A stretch of DNA of 14,590 nucleotides from Microbacteriaceae bacterium (GCA_026785785.1 JAJAZI010000122.1:1-14590); one strand, 5' to 3'. Positions 1-7,127 are shown, counted from the first letter of the stretch. Notes: generated by a model not told the origin, from the sequence alone. Made by a program: numbers and translations.

Positions 1-968
1 ACCGCCCGGTAGGCGCCGGATGGCTCGCCGGAGAGGGCGGAGATGTTGCTGGTGAGGTCCCATGGTTCCTTTCCGCTCATCGGAGAGAAATCGGCGGTGC
101 CGCCGAGGTAGACCTCGAAGCGATCGGGCTGCCCCGGTGCGCTGTACCGGTCGATGCGAACCTGCGCGCTGCCGCTTGGTACGCGGGCGGCCCGGTCGGC
201 GAAGCCGTCGGCACGGGTCGACGGAGCACTGGAAACCGGGCCGGTCCTGACGGGAGTCTCCCGGAGGGCGCCGAAGACCGACGCTCCGGCCGCCACCGCA
301 CCCACAGTGGTGTCGAGGCCAAGAATTCCGAACCTGTCGTCGCCGAGGATCCGGACGACGGGGAGGGGAAGCCCCGCGGCTCCGGCGGCGAGGTCGTCCA
401 CACTCACGATCGAGACCCGGGCGAGCTGCACGAACCGCGGATCGCTCAGAATCGACCGATGCCCCGCGAGCCATCGCTCGGCGGCGTCGGCACCACGCCG
501 GGTCGCGTGCGGGGCGACGGTGCTCGCCACGGAATGGGCGAGGGCAGCCCTCGAGCCGGCCACGAGCAGCCCCGGCGCCAGCAGGAGGCCCAATCGCGCC
601 GCGAGAAACCCCAGGCCAGCGGCGAAGTCTCCCGCGAGCCGTTCGCCGAGTGCCGCCAGCGCCGACTCCCCGGCGCCGTAGACATTGGCGCTCAGCTGCA
701 GCCCGGCCGCGAGGTGACCGCTCCGCACGGCAGCCAGACCGAGAAGCGCGCAGGCGTCATCGATGCCACGCTCAGCCTGCTCGAGCGCGGGCCGACAAAC
801 CGCGGTTCCCAGCAGCCGGGACGTGGCCCCGGCATCCATCGCCCCAAGGCTGCGCACGCACTCATCGAGGTTCCTCTCGAGCCGCTTCAGCCGCTGCGCC
901 TGGTCGAACAGCGTGACCGTCGCAACCGCGATCGATCCGCCGCCACCGACCACCAGATCATCCGACAT
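1..968 (-). CDS. Uncharacterised protein with ESX-like helical N-terminus (3' part outside window)
   Basis: The frame is open from the ATG at 968 down to base 1, giving the first 322 residues; the gene continues past the left edge. Residues about 20-110 are Ala/Leu-rich and look helical. They end in Y97-G-A-G-E101, which fits the YxxxD/E signal used by type VII secretion substrates. Residues 115-138 are strongly hydrophobic. Residues 283-303 are rich in Gly/Phe/Trp and read like the strand region leading into an alpha/beta-hydrolase fold. From memory, Microbacteriaceae homologues of this type continue into a hydrolase with a GxSxG serine, but that part is not visible here, so enzyme activity is inference. 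The start overlaps the stop of the upstream 95-residue gene by 11 bp, so the two are probably co-translated. An alternative ATG at 961 is in another frame and was not chosen because the 968 frame stays open for 968 bases. Confidence 0.75.
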   Translation of the reverse strand, partial: MSDDLVVGGGGSIAVATVTLFDQAQRLKRLERNLDECVRSLGAMDAGATSRLLGTAVCRPALEQAERGIDDACALLGLAAVRSGHLAAGLQLSANVYGAGESALAALGERLAGDFAAGLGFLAARLGLLLAPGLLVAGSRAALAHSVASTVAPHATRRGADAAERWLAGHRSILSDPRFVQLARVSIVSVDDLAAGAAGLPLPVVRILGDDRFGILGLDTTVGAVAAGASVFGALRETPVRTGPVSSAPSTRADGFADRAARVPSGSAQVRIDRYSAPGQPDRFEVYLGGTADFSPMSGKEPWDLTSNISALSGEPSGAYRA

Positions 969-1245
969 AGCTCGCGAGGGTCCCGATCGCCCGGCGCGTG
1001 TCGGCGAGCGCCGCGTCAATGGATGCCTCCGCCGACGAGATCGCGCGGTGCAGCTCGTCCAGGCCCGCGTCGTAGAGGCGGCGGGCCGGACCGGCCCACG
1101 CCGTCTCGGCGCCCGACGGCGCGAGCGCTCGTGCCCGGTCTATTCGAGAACGCATGACCGCGAGAGCCGCAGCCTGCTCCTCGAGCATGCGGCGGGCGAT
1201 GGCCACCGTGAGCTCCCACGGATCAGAATCGGACCCCTGCGGCAT
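958..1245 (-). CDS. Small WXG100-like helical protein (95 aa)
   Basis: The product is 95 residues, Ala/Arg/Glu-rich and predicted by eye to be two helices. A W50-A-G52 turn lies almost exactly in the middle, which is the architecture and length of WXG100 (EsxA/EsxB-like) proteins. I chose the ATG at 1245 because GAGGAG lies a few bases upstream; an in-frame ATG at 1287 would add 14 residues but has no such site. The gene ends inside the start of the next gene, which carries a YxxxE motif, so the pair may form a heterodimer as ESX partners do. That is inference. No secretion ATPase (EccC/EssC) is in the window. It could instead be an unrelated helical hairpin protein. Confidence 0.7.
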   Translation of the reverse strand: MPQGSDSDPWELTVAIARRMLEEQAAALAVMRSRIDRARALAPSGAETAWAGPARRLYDAGLDELHRAISSAEASIDAALADTRRAIGTLASYVG

Positions 1246-1357
1246 TTTCTCCTCAGCTCTCGTTGACAACGCCGGCTCACGAGACACCCTGCCGCACGAA
1301 GTCAGGCTCGCTGCCGCGCGGCACGAGATCCGGTGACACCTTGGGCCGGGGCCCGGC

Positions 1358-1380
1358 AGGGGAGGAGGAATCCCTCCCCT
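1358..1380. repeat. Inverted repeat (8-bp arms) upstream of the phosphatase gene
   Basis: AGGGGAGG (1358-1365) and CCTCCCCT (1373-1380) are perfect complements separated by 7 bases. No T-run follows on either strand, so it is not a typical intrinsic terminator. It covers the place where a -35 element for the 1395-1400 hexamer would lie, so an operator is possible, but purine/pyrimidine-rich chance symmetry cannot be excluded. Confidence 0.5.
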
Positions 1381-1394
1381 CCGGTGAAGTGGGC

Positions 1395-1400
1395 CACAAT
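1395..1400 (+). promoter_or_regulatory. Candidate -10 element for a leaderless phosphatase-purB transcript
   Basis: CACAAT matches the TANAAT-type -10 at five of six positions and ends 6 bases before the ATG at 1407. This is the spacing expected when transcription starts at the A of the start codon, as in many actinobacterial leaderless genes. No recognisable -35 is present. The only SD-like bases (GGAG) sit 2 bases from the ATG, too close to work well. Confidence 0.45.
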
Positions 1401-1406
1401 GGAGTC

Positions 1407-1931
1407 ATGAGCTTCGACCGGACCCTCCGCGAGTCCGCGCTCTTCAGAATCTGCTTCGTCTGCACTGGAAACACCTGCCGCTCGCCCATGGCGGAGGTCG
1501 TCTTTCGCGATCTTGTCGCCCGTCAGGGCTACGACGGCGCCATCTCGGTGATGTCTGCGGGAACCGGCGACTGGCATGTCGGCGAGAACGCCGACGACCG
1601 CACGGTCACGGCGCTGAACGCTCGGGGCTATGCCACCGGAGACCACCGCGCGCGACAGTTCGACCCCGACTGGTTCGACCAACTCGACCTCGTCGTCGTC
1701 TTCGATCGCAGTCAGGACCGCATCCTCAAGGCCTGGGCCGGCACCGAATCCGACCGGGGCAAGGTGCAGATACTCCTCGGCTTCGACAAAGACCAGGCCC
1801 CGCGCGTCGACGTACCGGACCCCTATTACGCCGATGCCGCCATGTTTGACACTGTACTGAACATGATCGAGCGCGCGAGCTCGGCACTCCTCGACCAGAT
1901 CAAGCCGGGAATCCGATTGGAAACGCCATGA
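1407..1931 (+). CDS. Low-molecular-weight protein tyrosine phosphatase
   Basis: The product has 174 residues and hydrolyses phosphotyrosine, or another small phosphoester, through a cysteinyl-phosphate intermediate. The P-loop C19-T-G-N-T-C-R25-S is the C(X)5R signature, with C19 as nucleophile and R25 binding phosphate. D138 in V-P-D-P-Y-Y is the general acid of the DPY loop. The segment A-G-T-G-D-W around 51-56 is the variable substrate loop. All catalytic residues are present and the length is normal. The start at 1407 is preferred because the P-loop then lies near the N-terminus, as in the family; the open frame extends further upstream without a better start. The stop overlaps the purB start by 4 bp. 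The physiological substrate is unknown; in actinobacteria such enzymes often act on envelope or polysaccharide kinases. Confidence 0.93.
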   Translation: MSFDRTLRESALFRICFVCTGNTCRSPMAEVVFRDLVARQGYDGAISVMSAGTGDWHVGENADDRTVTALNARGYATGDHRARQFDPDWFDQLDLVVVFDRSQDRILKAWAGTESDRGKVQILLGFDKDQAPRVDVPDPYYADAAMFDTVLNMIERASSALLDQIKPGIRLETP

Positions 1932-3310
1932 CCTTGCCAGAACAGCCCCTCAGCCCGCTCGACGGACGCTACCGAACCTCCGTGACCGGGCTCGGCGAGC
2001 ACCTCTCCGAGGCAGGGCTGAACCGCGCGCGTGTGCTCGTCGAGGTCGAATGGCTGATCTTCCTCACCGACCGCGAGCTGTTCGGATCGCGCCGCCTCAG
2101 CGCCGAGCAGGCCGCCTCCCTGCGCGGCCTCGTCGACAACTTCGGCCAGGCCGACATCGACGAGCTGGCCGGCCTCGAGGCCACGACCCGGCACGACGTC
2201 AAGGCCGTGGAGTACTACGTGCGCGCCCGCCTCGAGAAGCTCGGGCTGACGGATGTCGCCGAGCTCACCCACTTCGCCTGCACCAGTGAGGACATCAACA
2301 ACCTCGCCTACGCGCTCACGATCCGTTCGGCCGTGCGCGAGGTGTGGATGCCTGCGCTCGACGCCGTGATCGCGGGGCTGACCGACCGGGCCGTCGCGCA
2401 CCGCGCCGTTCCGATGCTCGCCCACACCCACGGCCAGCCGGCCACTCCGACGACCGTCGGCAAGGAGTTCGCCGTCTTCGTGCACCGCCTGCGCCGCATT
2501 GTGGTGCGGATCGACCAGGCCGAGTACCTCGGCAAGTTCAGTGGCGCGACCGGGACGTTCGCCGCGCACGTGGCCGCTGACTCGAGCCAGGACTGGCCGG
2601 ACCTGTCACGCCAGTTCGTCGAGTCGCTCGGGCTCGTCTGGAACCCTCTCACGACCCAGATCGAGTCACACGACTGGCAGGCGGTGCTCTACTCGGCGAT
2701 CAGCCACGCCAATCGGGTGCTGCACAACCTCGCGACCGACATCTGGACCTACATCTCGCTCGGCTACTTCACCCAGATCCCGCAGGCCGGGACGACGGGC
2801 TCGTCGACCATGCCGCACAAGATCAACCCGATCCGGTTCGAGAATGCCGAGGCGAACCTCGAGCTGTCGAGCGCGCTGCTCGACTCCCTCTCGGCCACGC
2901 TCGTCACCTCCCGGCTCCAGCGCGACCTCACCGACTCGACGACGCAGCGCAACATCGGCGTCGCCCTCGGGCATTCGCTCCTCGCTCTCGACAACCTCCG
3001 TCGTGGCCTCGGCGAGATCGCAGTGAATCAGGTTCGCCTCGCCGAGGACCTCGACGGCAACTGGGAGATTCTGGGCGAGGCCATCCAGACCGTCATCCGG
3101 GCCGAGATCACGGCGGGAAACAGCTCGATCACCGATCCCTACGCCCTGCTCAAGGACCTCACCCGCGGACGCCGGGTCGGCCGGGCCGAGCTGGTCGAAT
3201 TCGTGCGCGCCCTCGATATCAGCGACGCAGCCAAGGGCCGGCTGGCTGCCCTCACCCCGGCGGGATATGCGGGACTCGCGAGCGACCTGGTCGACTTCCT
3301 CGACCGCTGA
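1928..3310 (+). CDS. purB: Adenylosuccinate lyase
   Basis: The product has 460 residues, the size of the E. coli-type enzyme. It catalyses two beta-eliminations in purine synthesis, SAICAR to AICAR plus fumarate and adenylosuccinate to AMP plus fumarate, as a cytoplasmic homotetramer. The N-terminal P-L-D-G-R-Y-R is typical of this subgroup. T-S-E-D-I-N-N (about 118-124) and H-T-H-G-Q-P-A-T-P (about 166-174) form active-site regions. The fumarase/aspartase-superfamily signature G-S-S-T-M-P-H-K-I-N-P (about 291-301) contains the catalytic mobile-loop serine. Translation starts at an ATGA overlap with the phosphatase stop, so the two genes are translationally coupled. No other pur genes are nearby. 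Confidence 0.97.
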   Translation: MTLPEQPLSPLDGRYRTSVTGLGEHLSEAGLNRARVLVEVEWLIFLTDRELFGSRRLSAEQAASLRGLVDNFGQADIDELAGLEATTRHDVKAVEYYVRARLEKLGLTDVAELTHFACTSEDINNLAYALTIRSAVREVWMPALDAVIAGLTDRAVAHRAVPMLAHTHGQPATPTTVGKEFAVFVHRLRRIVVRIDQAEYLGKFSGATGTFAAHVAADSSQDWPDLSRQFVESLGLVWNPLTTQIESHDWQAVLYSAISHANRVLHNLATDIWTYISLGYFTQIPQAGTTGSSTMPHKINPIRFENAEANLELSSALLDSLSATLVTSRLQRDLTDSTTQRNIGVALGHSLLALDNLRRGLGEIAVNQVRLAEDLDGNWEILGEAIQTVIRAEITAGNSSITDPYALLKDLTRGRRVGRAELVEFVRALDISDAAKGRLAALTPAGYAGLASDLVDFLDR

Positions 3311-3340
3311 GGGGTTCCCGGGCAGCCTGCCAGCGCGCGC

Positions 3341-3358
3341 GTCGGCCTCGGTGCCGAC
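3341..3358. other. Weak hairpin in the purB / small-gene convergent gap
   Basis: GTCGGC (3341-3346) and GCCGAC (3353-3358) can form a 6-bp stem with a 6-base loop, 30 bases after the purB stop. No T-run follows in either direction. It is the best terminator-like structure in the 124-bp gap between the convergent genes, but it could be chance in DNA this GC-rich. Confidence 0.3.
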
Positions 3359-3434
3359 CGAACAGCCAGACCAGGCGCGGCCCACGATCGAGAGGTGCGG
3401 TCAGCCGCAGCACATCATCATCCGTCGCGGTGAC

Positions 3435-3725
3435 TCAGTGTCCGCGGTCCTGTCCGCGGTCCTGCTCACGGTCCTGTTCGCGTTCCTGCTCACGGTCCTG
3501 CTGGCTCATGTCGAGGCGCTCCTCGCCCGTCGGCTTCGACGTCAGCGACAGCATCGCGAGGGTCATGAGCGTGACGATGAAGCTGATTCCGCCGAAGATG
3601 AACGTCAGGCTGGCCTGCCTTGTCGACATCAGCACGATGAGGCCGATGAAGATCGCGACCACACCGGAGAAGCCCAGCAGCTCCAGTGGTCGGAAGCGAT
3701 CGCGGCGGGACGGTGTGGTGCTCAC
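3435..3725 (-). CDS. Small two-helix membrane protein with charged repeat tail
   Basis: The product has 96 residues from a GTG start that overlaps the stop of the upstream HdeD-like gene (GTGA). Coupling to that gene decides the start; an upstream in-frame extension would run deep into the neighbour. Residues 1-14 are basic. Two hydrophobic segments, about 15-33 and 41-60, look membrane-spanning. The C-terminus is very hydrophilic and ends in five tandem tetrapeptides of the form Q-D/E-R-E/G. I do not recognise a characterised family. It is the last gene of the putative terC operon. Confidence 0.72.
   Translation of the reverse strand: MSTTPSRRDRFRPLELLGFSGVVAIFIGLIVLMSTRQASLTFIFGGISFIVTLMTLAMLSLTSKPTGEERLDMSQQDREQEREQDREQDRGQDRGH
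3441..3500 (-). repeat. Five tandem 12-bp units encoding a QDRE/QDRG tail
   Basis: Five consecutive 12-bp units (3441-3452, 3453-3464, 3465-3476, 3477-3488, 3489-3500) share the core CGGTCCTG on the plus strand with a few substitutions. Read on the minus strand they encode QDRE, QERE, QDRE, QDRG, QDRG. The two units nearest the stop codon are identical, suggesting recent duplication. Because 12 is a multiple of 3, copy-number change would keep the frame. Confidence 0.9.
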
Positions 3726-4366
3726 GTGGACTTGCCTTTCACAGCATCGGATGCGGCCGGGCCGGCCTTCTGGGTTCCCCACTTGGCAGACAGCCCGGCG
3801 ATAACGAGGAACACCGCAATGATCGCAGCGTAGGCTCCGAGCAGCCCGACAGCGACGACCGCCGAGTCCAGCATCCGCTCGACGCCGTCCGGACCGGTGA
3901 ACTGCTGGGCGAACTCGGGCGGGATGAGCACGAACACGATCGCGGCGGCGGCGGTGACCGCCCCCACCGTGAGGAGATCACCGGATGCGACGTGGCGCCG
4001 CCGCGCACGCAGCCCGCTGTAGAGCTCGAGGGCGCCCGTGAGGGCGGCCCACACGGTCACCACGAGGAAGAGCGACGGCACCCCGCGCGGCAGGACGAGG
4101 GCGAGGGCACCGAGCGCGATCGACACGATGCCCTGCGCCACGAGATACGGCCGCACCGCCGTGCCGACGAGGCGCCGCCAGGCCAGGACCGCGACGAGCG
4201 CCCCGGTCACGAGGGCGAACCCGCCGAAGGAGAGCTGGCCCAGAGTAGCGGAGTGGTCCGCGGAGAACGTGATGATGCCGGCCACGGCGGCGGCGGGGAT
4301 CGCGCGAGCGATCGGGAGCGGCCAATAGGCAGCGCGCTGCACGGGGTCATCCAGGAGAACGGACAC
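3722..4366 (-). CDS. Six-helix membrane protein, HdeD/DUF308-like
   Basis: The product has 214 residues. Six hydrophobic segments can be read at about 16-34, 44-63, 73-94, 97-116, 126-148 and 165-193, with short polar links and a basic stretch near residue 120. The size and evenly spaced helices resemble HdeD/DUF308 integral membrane proteins, some of which are linked to acid or stress resistance. This is a fold-level resemblance, not a functional assignment. The start is GTG at 4366 with an AAAGGGG stretch upstream as a likely ribosome site. The gene lies 33 bp after terC and overlaps the next gene by 4 bp, so all three are probably one transcript. Confidence 0.78.
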   Translation of the reverse strand: MSVLLDDPVQRAAYWPLPIARAIPAAAVAGIITFSADHSATLGQLSFGGFALVTGALVAVLAWRRLVGTAVRPYLVAQGIVSIALGALALVLPRGVPSLFLVVTVWAALTGALELYSGLRARRRHVASGDLLTVGAVTAAAAIVFVLIPPEFAQQFTGPDGVERMLDSAVVAVGLLGAYAAIIAVFLVIAGLSAKWGTQKAGPAASDAVKGKST

Positions 4367-4399
4367 GAGGACGACCCCTTTCTCGAGTGACGAACCCCA

Positions 4400-5428
4400 C
4401 TAGTTTACGCGCTCCCGGCTGACCGCTCGCCGTCGCCAGCTCGGCTCGAGTGCCGCGATCTCCTCGTCCGTCGCGACTCGATAGGCGCCCACCGCCGCGG
4501 CATCGACAGGACGTCGCGCCTGGCCGCGGGTCGCCCTCAGGCTCGCCACGATCGAGACTGTCAGGATCAACGCGATGACCCCCAGCGAGACGCCGGTTGG
4601 GATCTTGATGACGTCGAGCAGGAGCATCTTCACGCCGACCCAGATGAGCAGGAAAGAGAGACCGATCTTGAGGTAGATGAAGCGGTGCATGAGGTCGGCG
4701 AGCAGGAAGTACATGGCCCTGAGGCCGAGGATCGCAAACGCGTTCGCTGTGAAGACCAGGAACGGCTCACTCGTCACCGCGAAAATCGCCGGGATCGAGT
4801 CGACGGCAAAGACGATGTCGGTGACCTCGATGAGCACGAGCACCGCAAGAAGCGGTGTCGCGAGCCTCAGGCCGTTCTGCCGCACACTGAAGCGCTGCCC
4901 GTAGTAGGCGTCGGTCATCGGCACCAGACGGCGGAACCAGCGGAGGACGATCGACTTCTGAGGCTCGTAGTGCGAGTCGCGGTGCCGCGCCATCTGCACG
5001 CCGGTGAAGATCAGGAAAGCGGCGAACACGTAGAGGATCCAGCTGAAGTTCTCGATCAGCACCACACCTCCGGCGATGAACAGGCCGCGGAACACGAGCG
5101 CGCCGATGACGCCGAAGAAAAGTACGCGGTGCTGGAACTGCGGCGGCACGGCGAAGGCGGCGAAGATGACCGCCCAGACGAAGACGTTGTCGACCGCGAG
5201 CGACTTCTCGATCACGAAGCCGGCGAAGTACTGCTGCCCGAACTCGGCACCGAACAGCGTCCATACGATCATTCCGAAGGTGATGCCGGAGAGCACCCAG
5301 AAGATCGACCAGCCCGCGGCCTCGCGCACTCCGATGACGTGCGCATGCCGGTGGGCGAAGAGGTCGATGGCGAGCATGACGAGGATCACGCCGAGAACGG
5401 CGAGCCAGGCCCAGAACGGAACATCCAT
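4400..5428 (-). CDS. TerC-family integral membrane protein (Alx/TerC, probable manganese exporter)
   Basis: The product has 342 residues and many transmembrane helices. It carries the two hallmark acidic motifs of the family: F-V-I-E-K-S-L-A-V-D-N-V-F (71-83) and E-V-T-D-I-V-F-A-V-D-S-I-P (201-213), whose buried Asp/Glu residues are thought to form the ion path. The last 45 residues are a charged cytoplasmic tail. TerC/Alx relatives are linked to manganese export and tellurite resistance, and some to metallation of exported proteins. The start ATG at 5428 has GGAAGG 7 bases upstream. That site lies inside a switchable hairpin below a yybP-ykoY-type riboswitch, which supports the manganese role. 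No other ter genes are present. Confidence 0.93.
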   Translation of the reverse strand: MDVPFWAWLAVLGVILVMLAIDLFAHRHAHVIGVREAAGWSIFWVLSGITFGMIVWTLFGAEFGQQYFAGFVIEKSLAVDNVFVWAVIFAAFAVPPQFQHRVLFFGVIGALVFRGLFIAGGVVLIENFSWILYVFAAFLIFTGVQMARHRDSHYEPQKSIVLRWFRRLVPMTDAYYGQRFSVRQNGLRLATPLLAVLVLIEVTDIVFAVDSIPAIFAVTSEPFLVFTANAFAILGLRAMYFLLADLMHRFIYLKIGLSFLLIWVGVKMLLLDVIKIPTGVSLGVIALILTVSIVASLRATRGQARRPVDAAAVGAYRVATDEEIAALEPSWRRRAVSRERVN

Positions 5429-5435
5429 GGAAATA

Positions 5436-5462
5436 CCTTCCAGTCAGAGTTGCAACTGGAGG
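5436..5462 (-). promoter_or_regulatory. SD-sequestering hairpin, expression platform of the terC riboswitch
   Basis: In the mRNA sense, CCTCCAGT (complement of 5455-5462) pairs with ACTGGAAGG (complement of 5436-5444), with one bulged A and a 10-base loop. The 3' arm contains the whole terC Shine-Dalgarno GGAAGG. The 5' arm contains CCTCC, which is also the 3' strand of the riboswitch P1 helix. The two structures are therefore mutually exclusive: closing P1 frees the SD. This predicts translation ON with ligand. Confidence 0.65.
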
Positions 5463-5553
5463 TCTCTTCCGGCCCTGGGCGGGCCCGCTCCGCCGGGCTC
5501 CGATGGCGGAGCCGAAGTGACGACGAAACGACGGGGGATTACTCCCCTCCTTT
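5458..5553 (-). promoter_or_regulatory. yybP-ykoY (Mn2+) riboswitch aptamer candidate upstream of terC
   Basis: On the minus strand the leader begins AAAGGAGGGGAGTA (5553 to 5540), containing the conserved GGGGAGTA of loop 1. It ends GGAAGAGACCTCC (5470 to 5458), which resembles the conserved AAGACC 3' element. GGAGG and CCTCC at the two ends form P1. Between them is a perfect 7-bp hairpin, GGCTCCG/CGGAGCC, and a further GC-rich arm. The class is known for sensing Mn2+ and for controlling TerC/Alx/MntP-type genes, exactly the gene downstream. The assignment rests on these motifs and context; a covariance search was not possible. Confidence 0.75.
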
Positions 5554-5555
5554 CG

Positions 5556-5586
5556 ATAGTAAATCAGGCTGCCCGACCGTCGTCAA
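5556..5586 (-). promoter_or_regulatory. Candidate promoter of the terC operon
   Basis: On the minus strand TTGACG (complement of 5581-5586) is followed after 19 bases by TACTAT (complement of 5556-5561). A start about 7 bases further on would fall at the first bases of the riboswitch P1 strand, consistent with the aptamer lying at the transcript 5' end. The 19-base spacing is slightly long for a standard sigma-A promoter. Confidence 0.5.
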
Positions 5587-5612
5587 TTGCGCCCGGCGGA
5601 CCCTCAGGATGG

Positions 5613-6995
5613 CTAGGCCGGCGCCATGTCGGTGAAGCGCGAGAAGTGGCCCTGGAACGCCACAGTGACGGTGCGGGTGGGCCCGTTCCGGTGCTTGGCG
5701 ACGATCAGGTCGGCCTCGCCCGCTCGCGGGTTCTCCTTCTCGTAGGCGCTCTCGCGGTGCAGCAGGATCACCATGTCGGCATCCTGCTCGAGCGAGCCGG
5801 ACTCTCGCAGGTCGGAGAGGGCGGGCATCTTGTCGGTGCGCTGTTCCGGTCCACGGTTCAGCTGGGAGAGCGCGATGACCGGCACCTGCAGTTCCTTCGC
5901 GAGGAGCTTGAGAGCCCGCGAGAACTCGCTGACCTCCTGCTGGCGGGATTCGACCTTCTTGCCCGAGGTCATCAGCTGCAGATAGTCGATGATGACCAGC
6001 TTGAGGCCGACCTTCTGCTTGAGCCTGCGGCATTTGGCGCGGATCTCGACGAGCGTCATGTTGGGGCTGTCGTCGATGTAGAGCGGCGCGTCGTTGATCC
6101 GACCGCGGGTTGCCGCGATCGTGGTCCAGTCGCGCGAGTCGACGGTGCCCTTGCGCATGTTCTGCAGGGGAACGGATGCCTCGGCCGAGAGCAGGCGCAT
6201 CGCGATCTCGCTGCGCCCCATCTCGAGCGAGAAGAAGATCGAGGGCATGTCGTGCTTGATGGAGGCGGCGCGGGCGAAGTCGAGCGCGAGGGTCGACTTT
6301 CCGAGCGCTGGCCTCGCCGCGATGATGATGAGCTGCCCACCGTGCAGGCCGTTCGTGAGGTCGTCGAGTTCGGCGAAGCCCGTGGGCACACCCGTCATCG
6401 AGCCGTCGCGCCCATTGGCCGCCTCGATCTCTCCGATCGCGGTCTCGACGGCGACCGTGAGGGGGATGAAGTCCTCCGCCTCGACACCGCCGGTGACGCC
6501 GTAGATCTCAGCCTGCGCGTTGTTGACGAGGTCGACGACCTCGCCCTCGCTCGCGTAGCCCATCTGCACGATGCGGGTGCCCGCCTCGACGAGCCGGCGC
6601 AGCACGGCCTTCTCGGCGACGATGGTCGAGTAGAAGCCGGCATTCGCTGCGGTCGGCACGAGGCCGGTGAGCGTGTGCAGGTAGTCGGCGCCGCCCGCGC
6701 GGGTGAGCTCGCCCGCCTTCAGAAGCTCGTCGGTGACCGCGATGACGTCGGTCGGCTCACCGTGGGAGTAAAGCGACAGGATCGCGTCGAAGATAATCTC
6801 ATGCTTGGGTATGTAGAAGTCCACGGCACGCACCGCCTCGATGACGTCGGCCACGGCATCCTTGCTCAGCAGCATCCCGCCGATGGCGCTCTGCTCCGCG
6901 AGCAGGTCATGCGGAGGCGTGCGCTCGGACTGCTGCCGCTGCTGCGCGGATCGGCCTTCGCCTGGTCCCGCGAGTCCCAAATGGGCTATCGACAT
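5613..6995 (-). CDS. dnaB: Replicative DNA helicase DnaB
   Basis: The product has 460 residues and forms the hexameric helicase that unwinds the replication fork using ATP. The N-terminal domain (about 28-130) precedes a RecA-like core. Walker A is A-R-P-A-L-G-K-S-T (227-235; an Ala where Gly is common), the catalytic Glu is in S-L-E-M (E258), Walker B is L-V-I-I-D-Y-L-Q-L (333-341, D337), and K-H-R-N-G-P-T (434-440) contains the arginine finger. No intein interrupts it, although inteins are frequent in actinobacterial dnaB. The start at 6995 is fixed by a perfect AAGGAGGT 5 bases upstream (7001-7008). It lies downstream of the rpsF-rplI operon but beyond a terminator and has its own promoter candidate, so it is probably transcribed separately. 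Confidence 0.97.
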   Translation of the reverse strand: MSIAHLGLAGPGEGRSAQQRQQSERTPPHDLLAEQSAIGGMLLSKDAVADVIEAVRAVDFYIPKHEIIFDAILSLYSHGEPTDVIAVTDELLKAGELTRAGGADYLHTLTGLVPTAANAGFYSTIVAEKAVLRRLVEAGTRIVQMGYASEGEVVDLVNNAQAEIYGVTGGVEAEDFIPLTVAVETAIGEIEAANGRDGSMTGVPTGFAELDDLTNGLHGGQLIIIAARPALGKSTLALDFARAASIKHDMPSIFFSLEMGRSEIAMRLLSAEASVPLQNMRKGTVDSRDWTTIAATRGRINDAPLYIDDSPNMTLVEIRAKCRRLKQKVGLKLVIIDYLQLMTSGKKVESRQQEVSEFSRALKLLAKELQVPVIALSQLNRGPEQRTDKMPALSDLRESGSLEQDADMVILLHRESAYEKENPRAGEADLIVAKHRNGPTRTVTVAFQGHFSRFTDMAPA

Positions 6996-7097
6996 GATGG
7001 ACCTCCTTCATTGACTTGTGTAGCGGATGCCGGCGACATCGCCGACGGCGGCGGACCGCACGGCATCATCCCCCCCTTGGGTAGGACGCGCTGTCAC

Positions 7098-7127
7098 ACA
7101 CTAGAAGCACGGAACCCGCACGCCCAA
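7098..7127 (-). promoter_or_regulatory. Candidate dnaB promoter
   Basis: On the minus strand TTGGGC (complement of 7122-7127) is followed after 18 bases by TAGTGT (complement of 7098-7103). Transcription would start near 7091, leaving a leader of about 95 bases that contains a run of seven G (7070-7076). The first DnaA-box-like site begins about 18 bp upstream of the -35. Confidence 0.45.

Noticed and set aside
62..1157. Several plus-strand open frames in the first 1.2 kb.
   Set aside because: They are Arg/Pro/Ser-rich shadows of the minus-strand frame that runs uninterrupted from 968 to base 1.
1261..1271. Short palindrome CGTTG-A-CAACG upstream of the WXG100-like gene.
   Set aside because: Five-bp arms in one copy are too short to separate from chance, and no -10 or -35 is placed around it.
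5613..6995. Possible intein in dnaB.
   Set aside because: The protein is of normal length and all helicase motifs are continuous, so no intein is present.
7070..7076. Run of seven C in the dnaB leader as a possible phase-variation tract.
   Set aside because: It lies in an untranslated leader of an essential gene and is short; nothing suggests slippage has regulatory effect.
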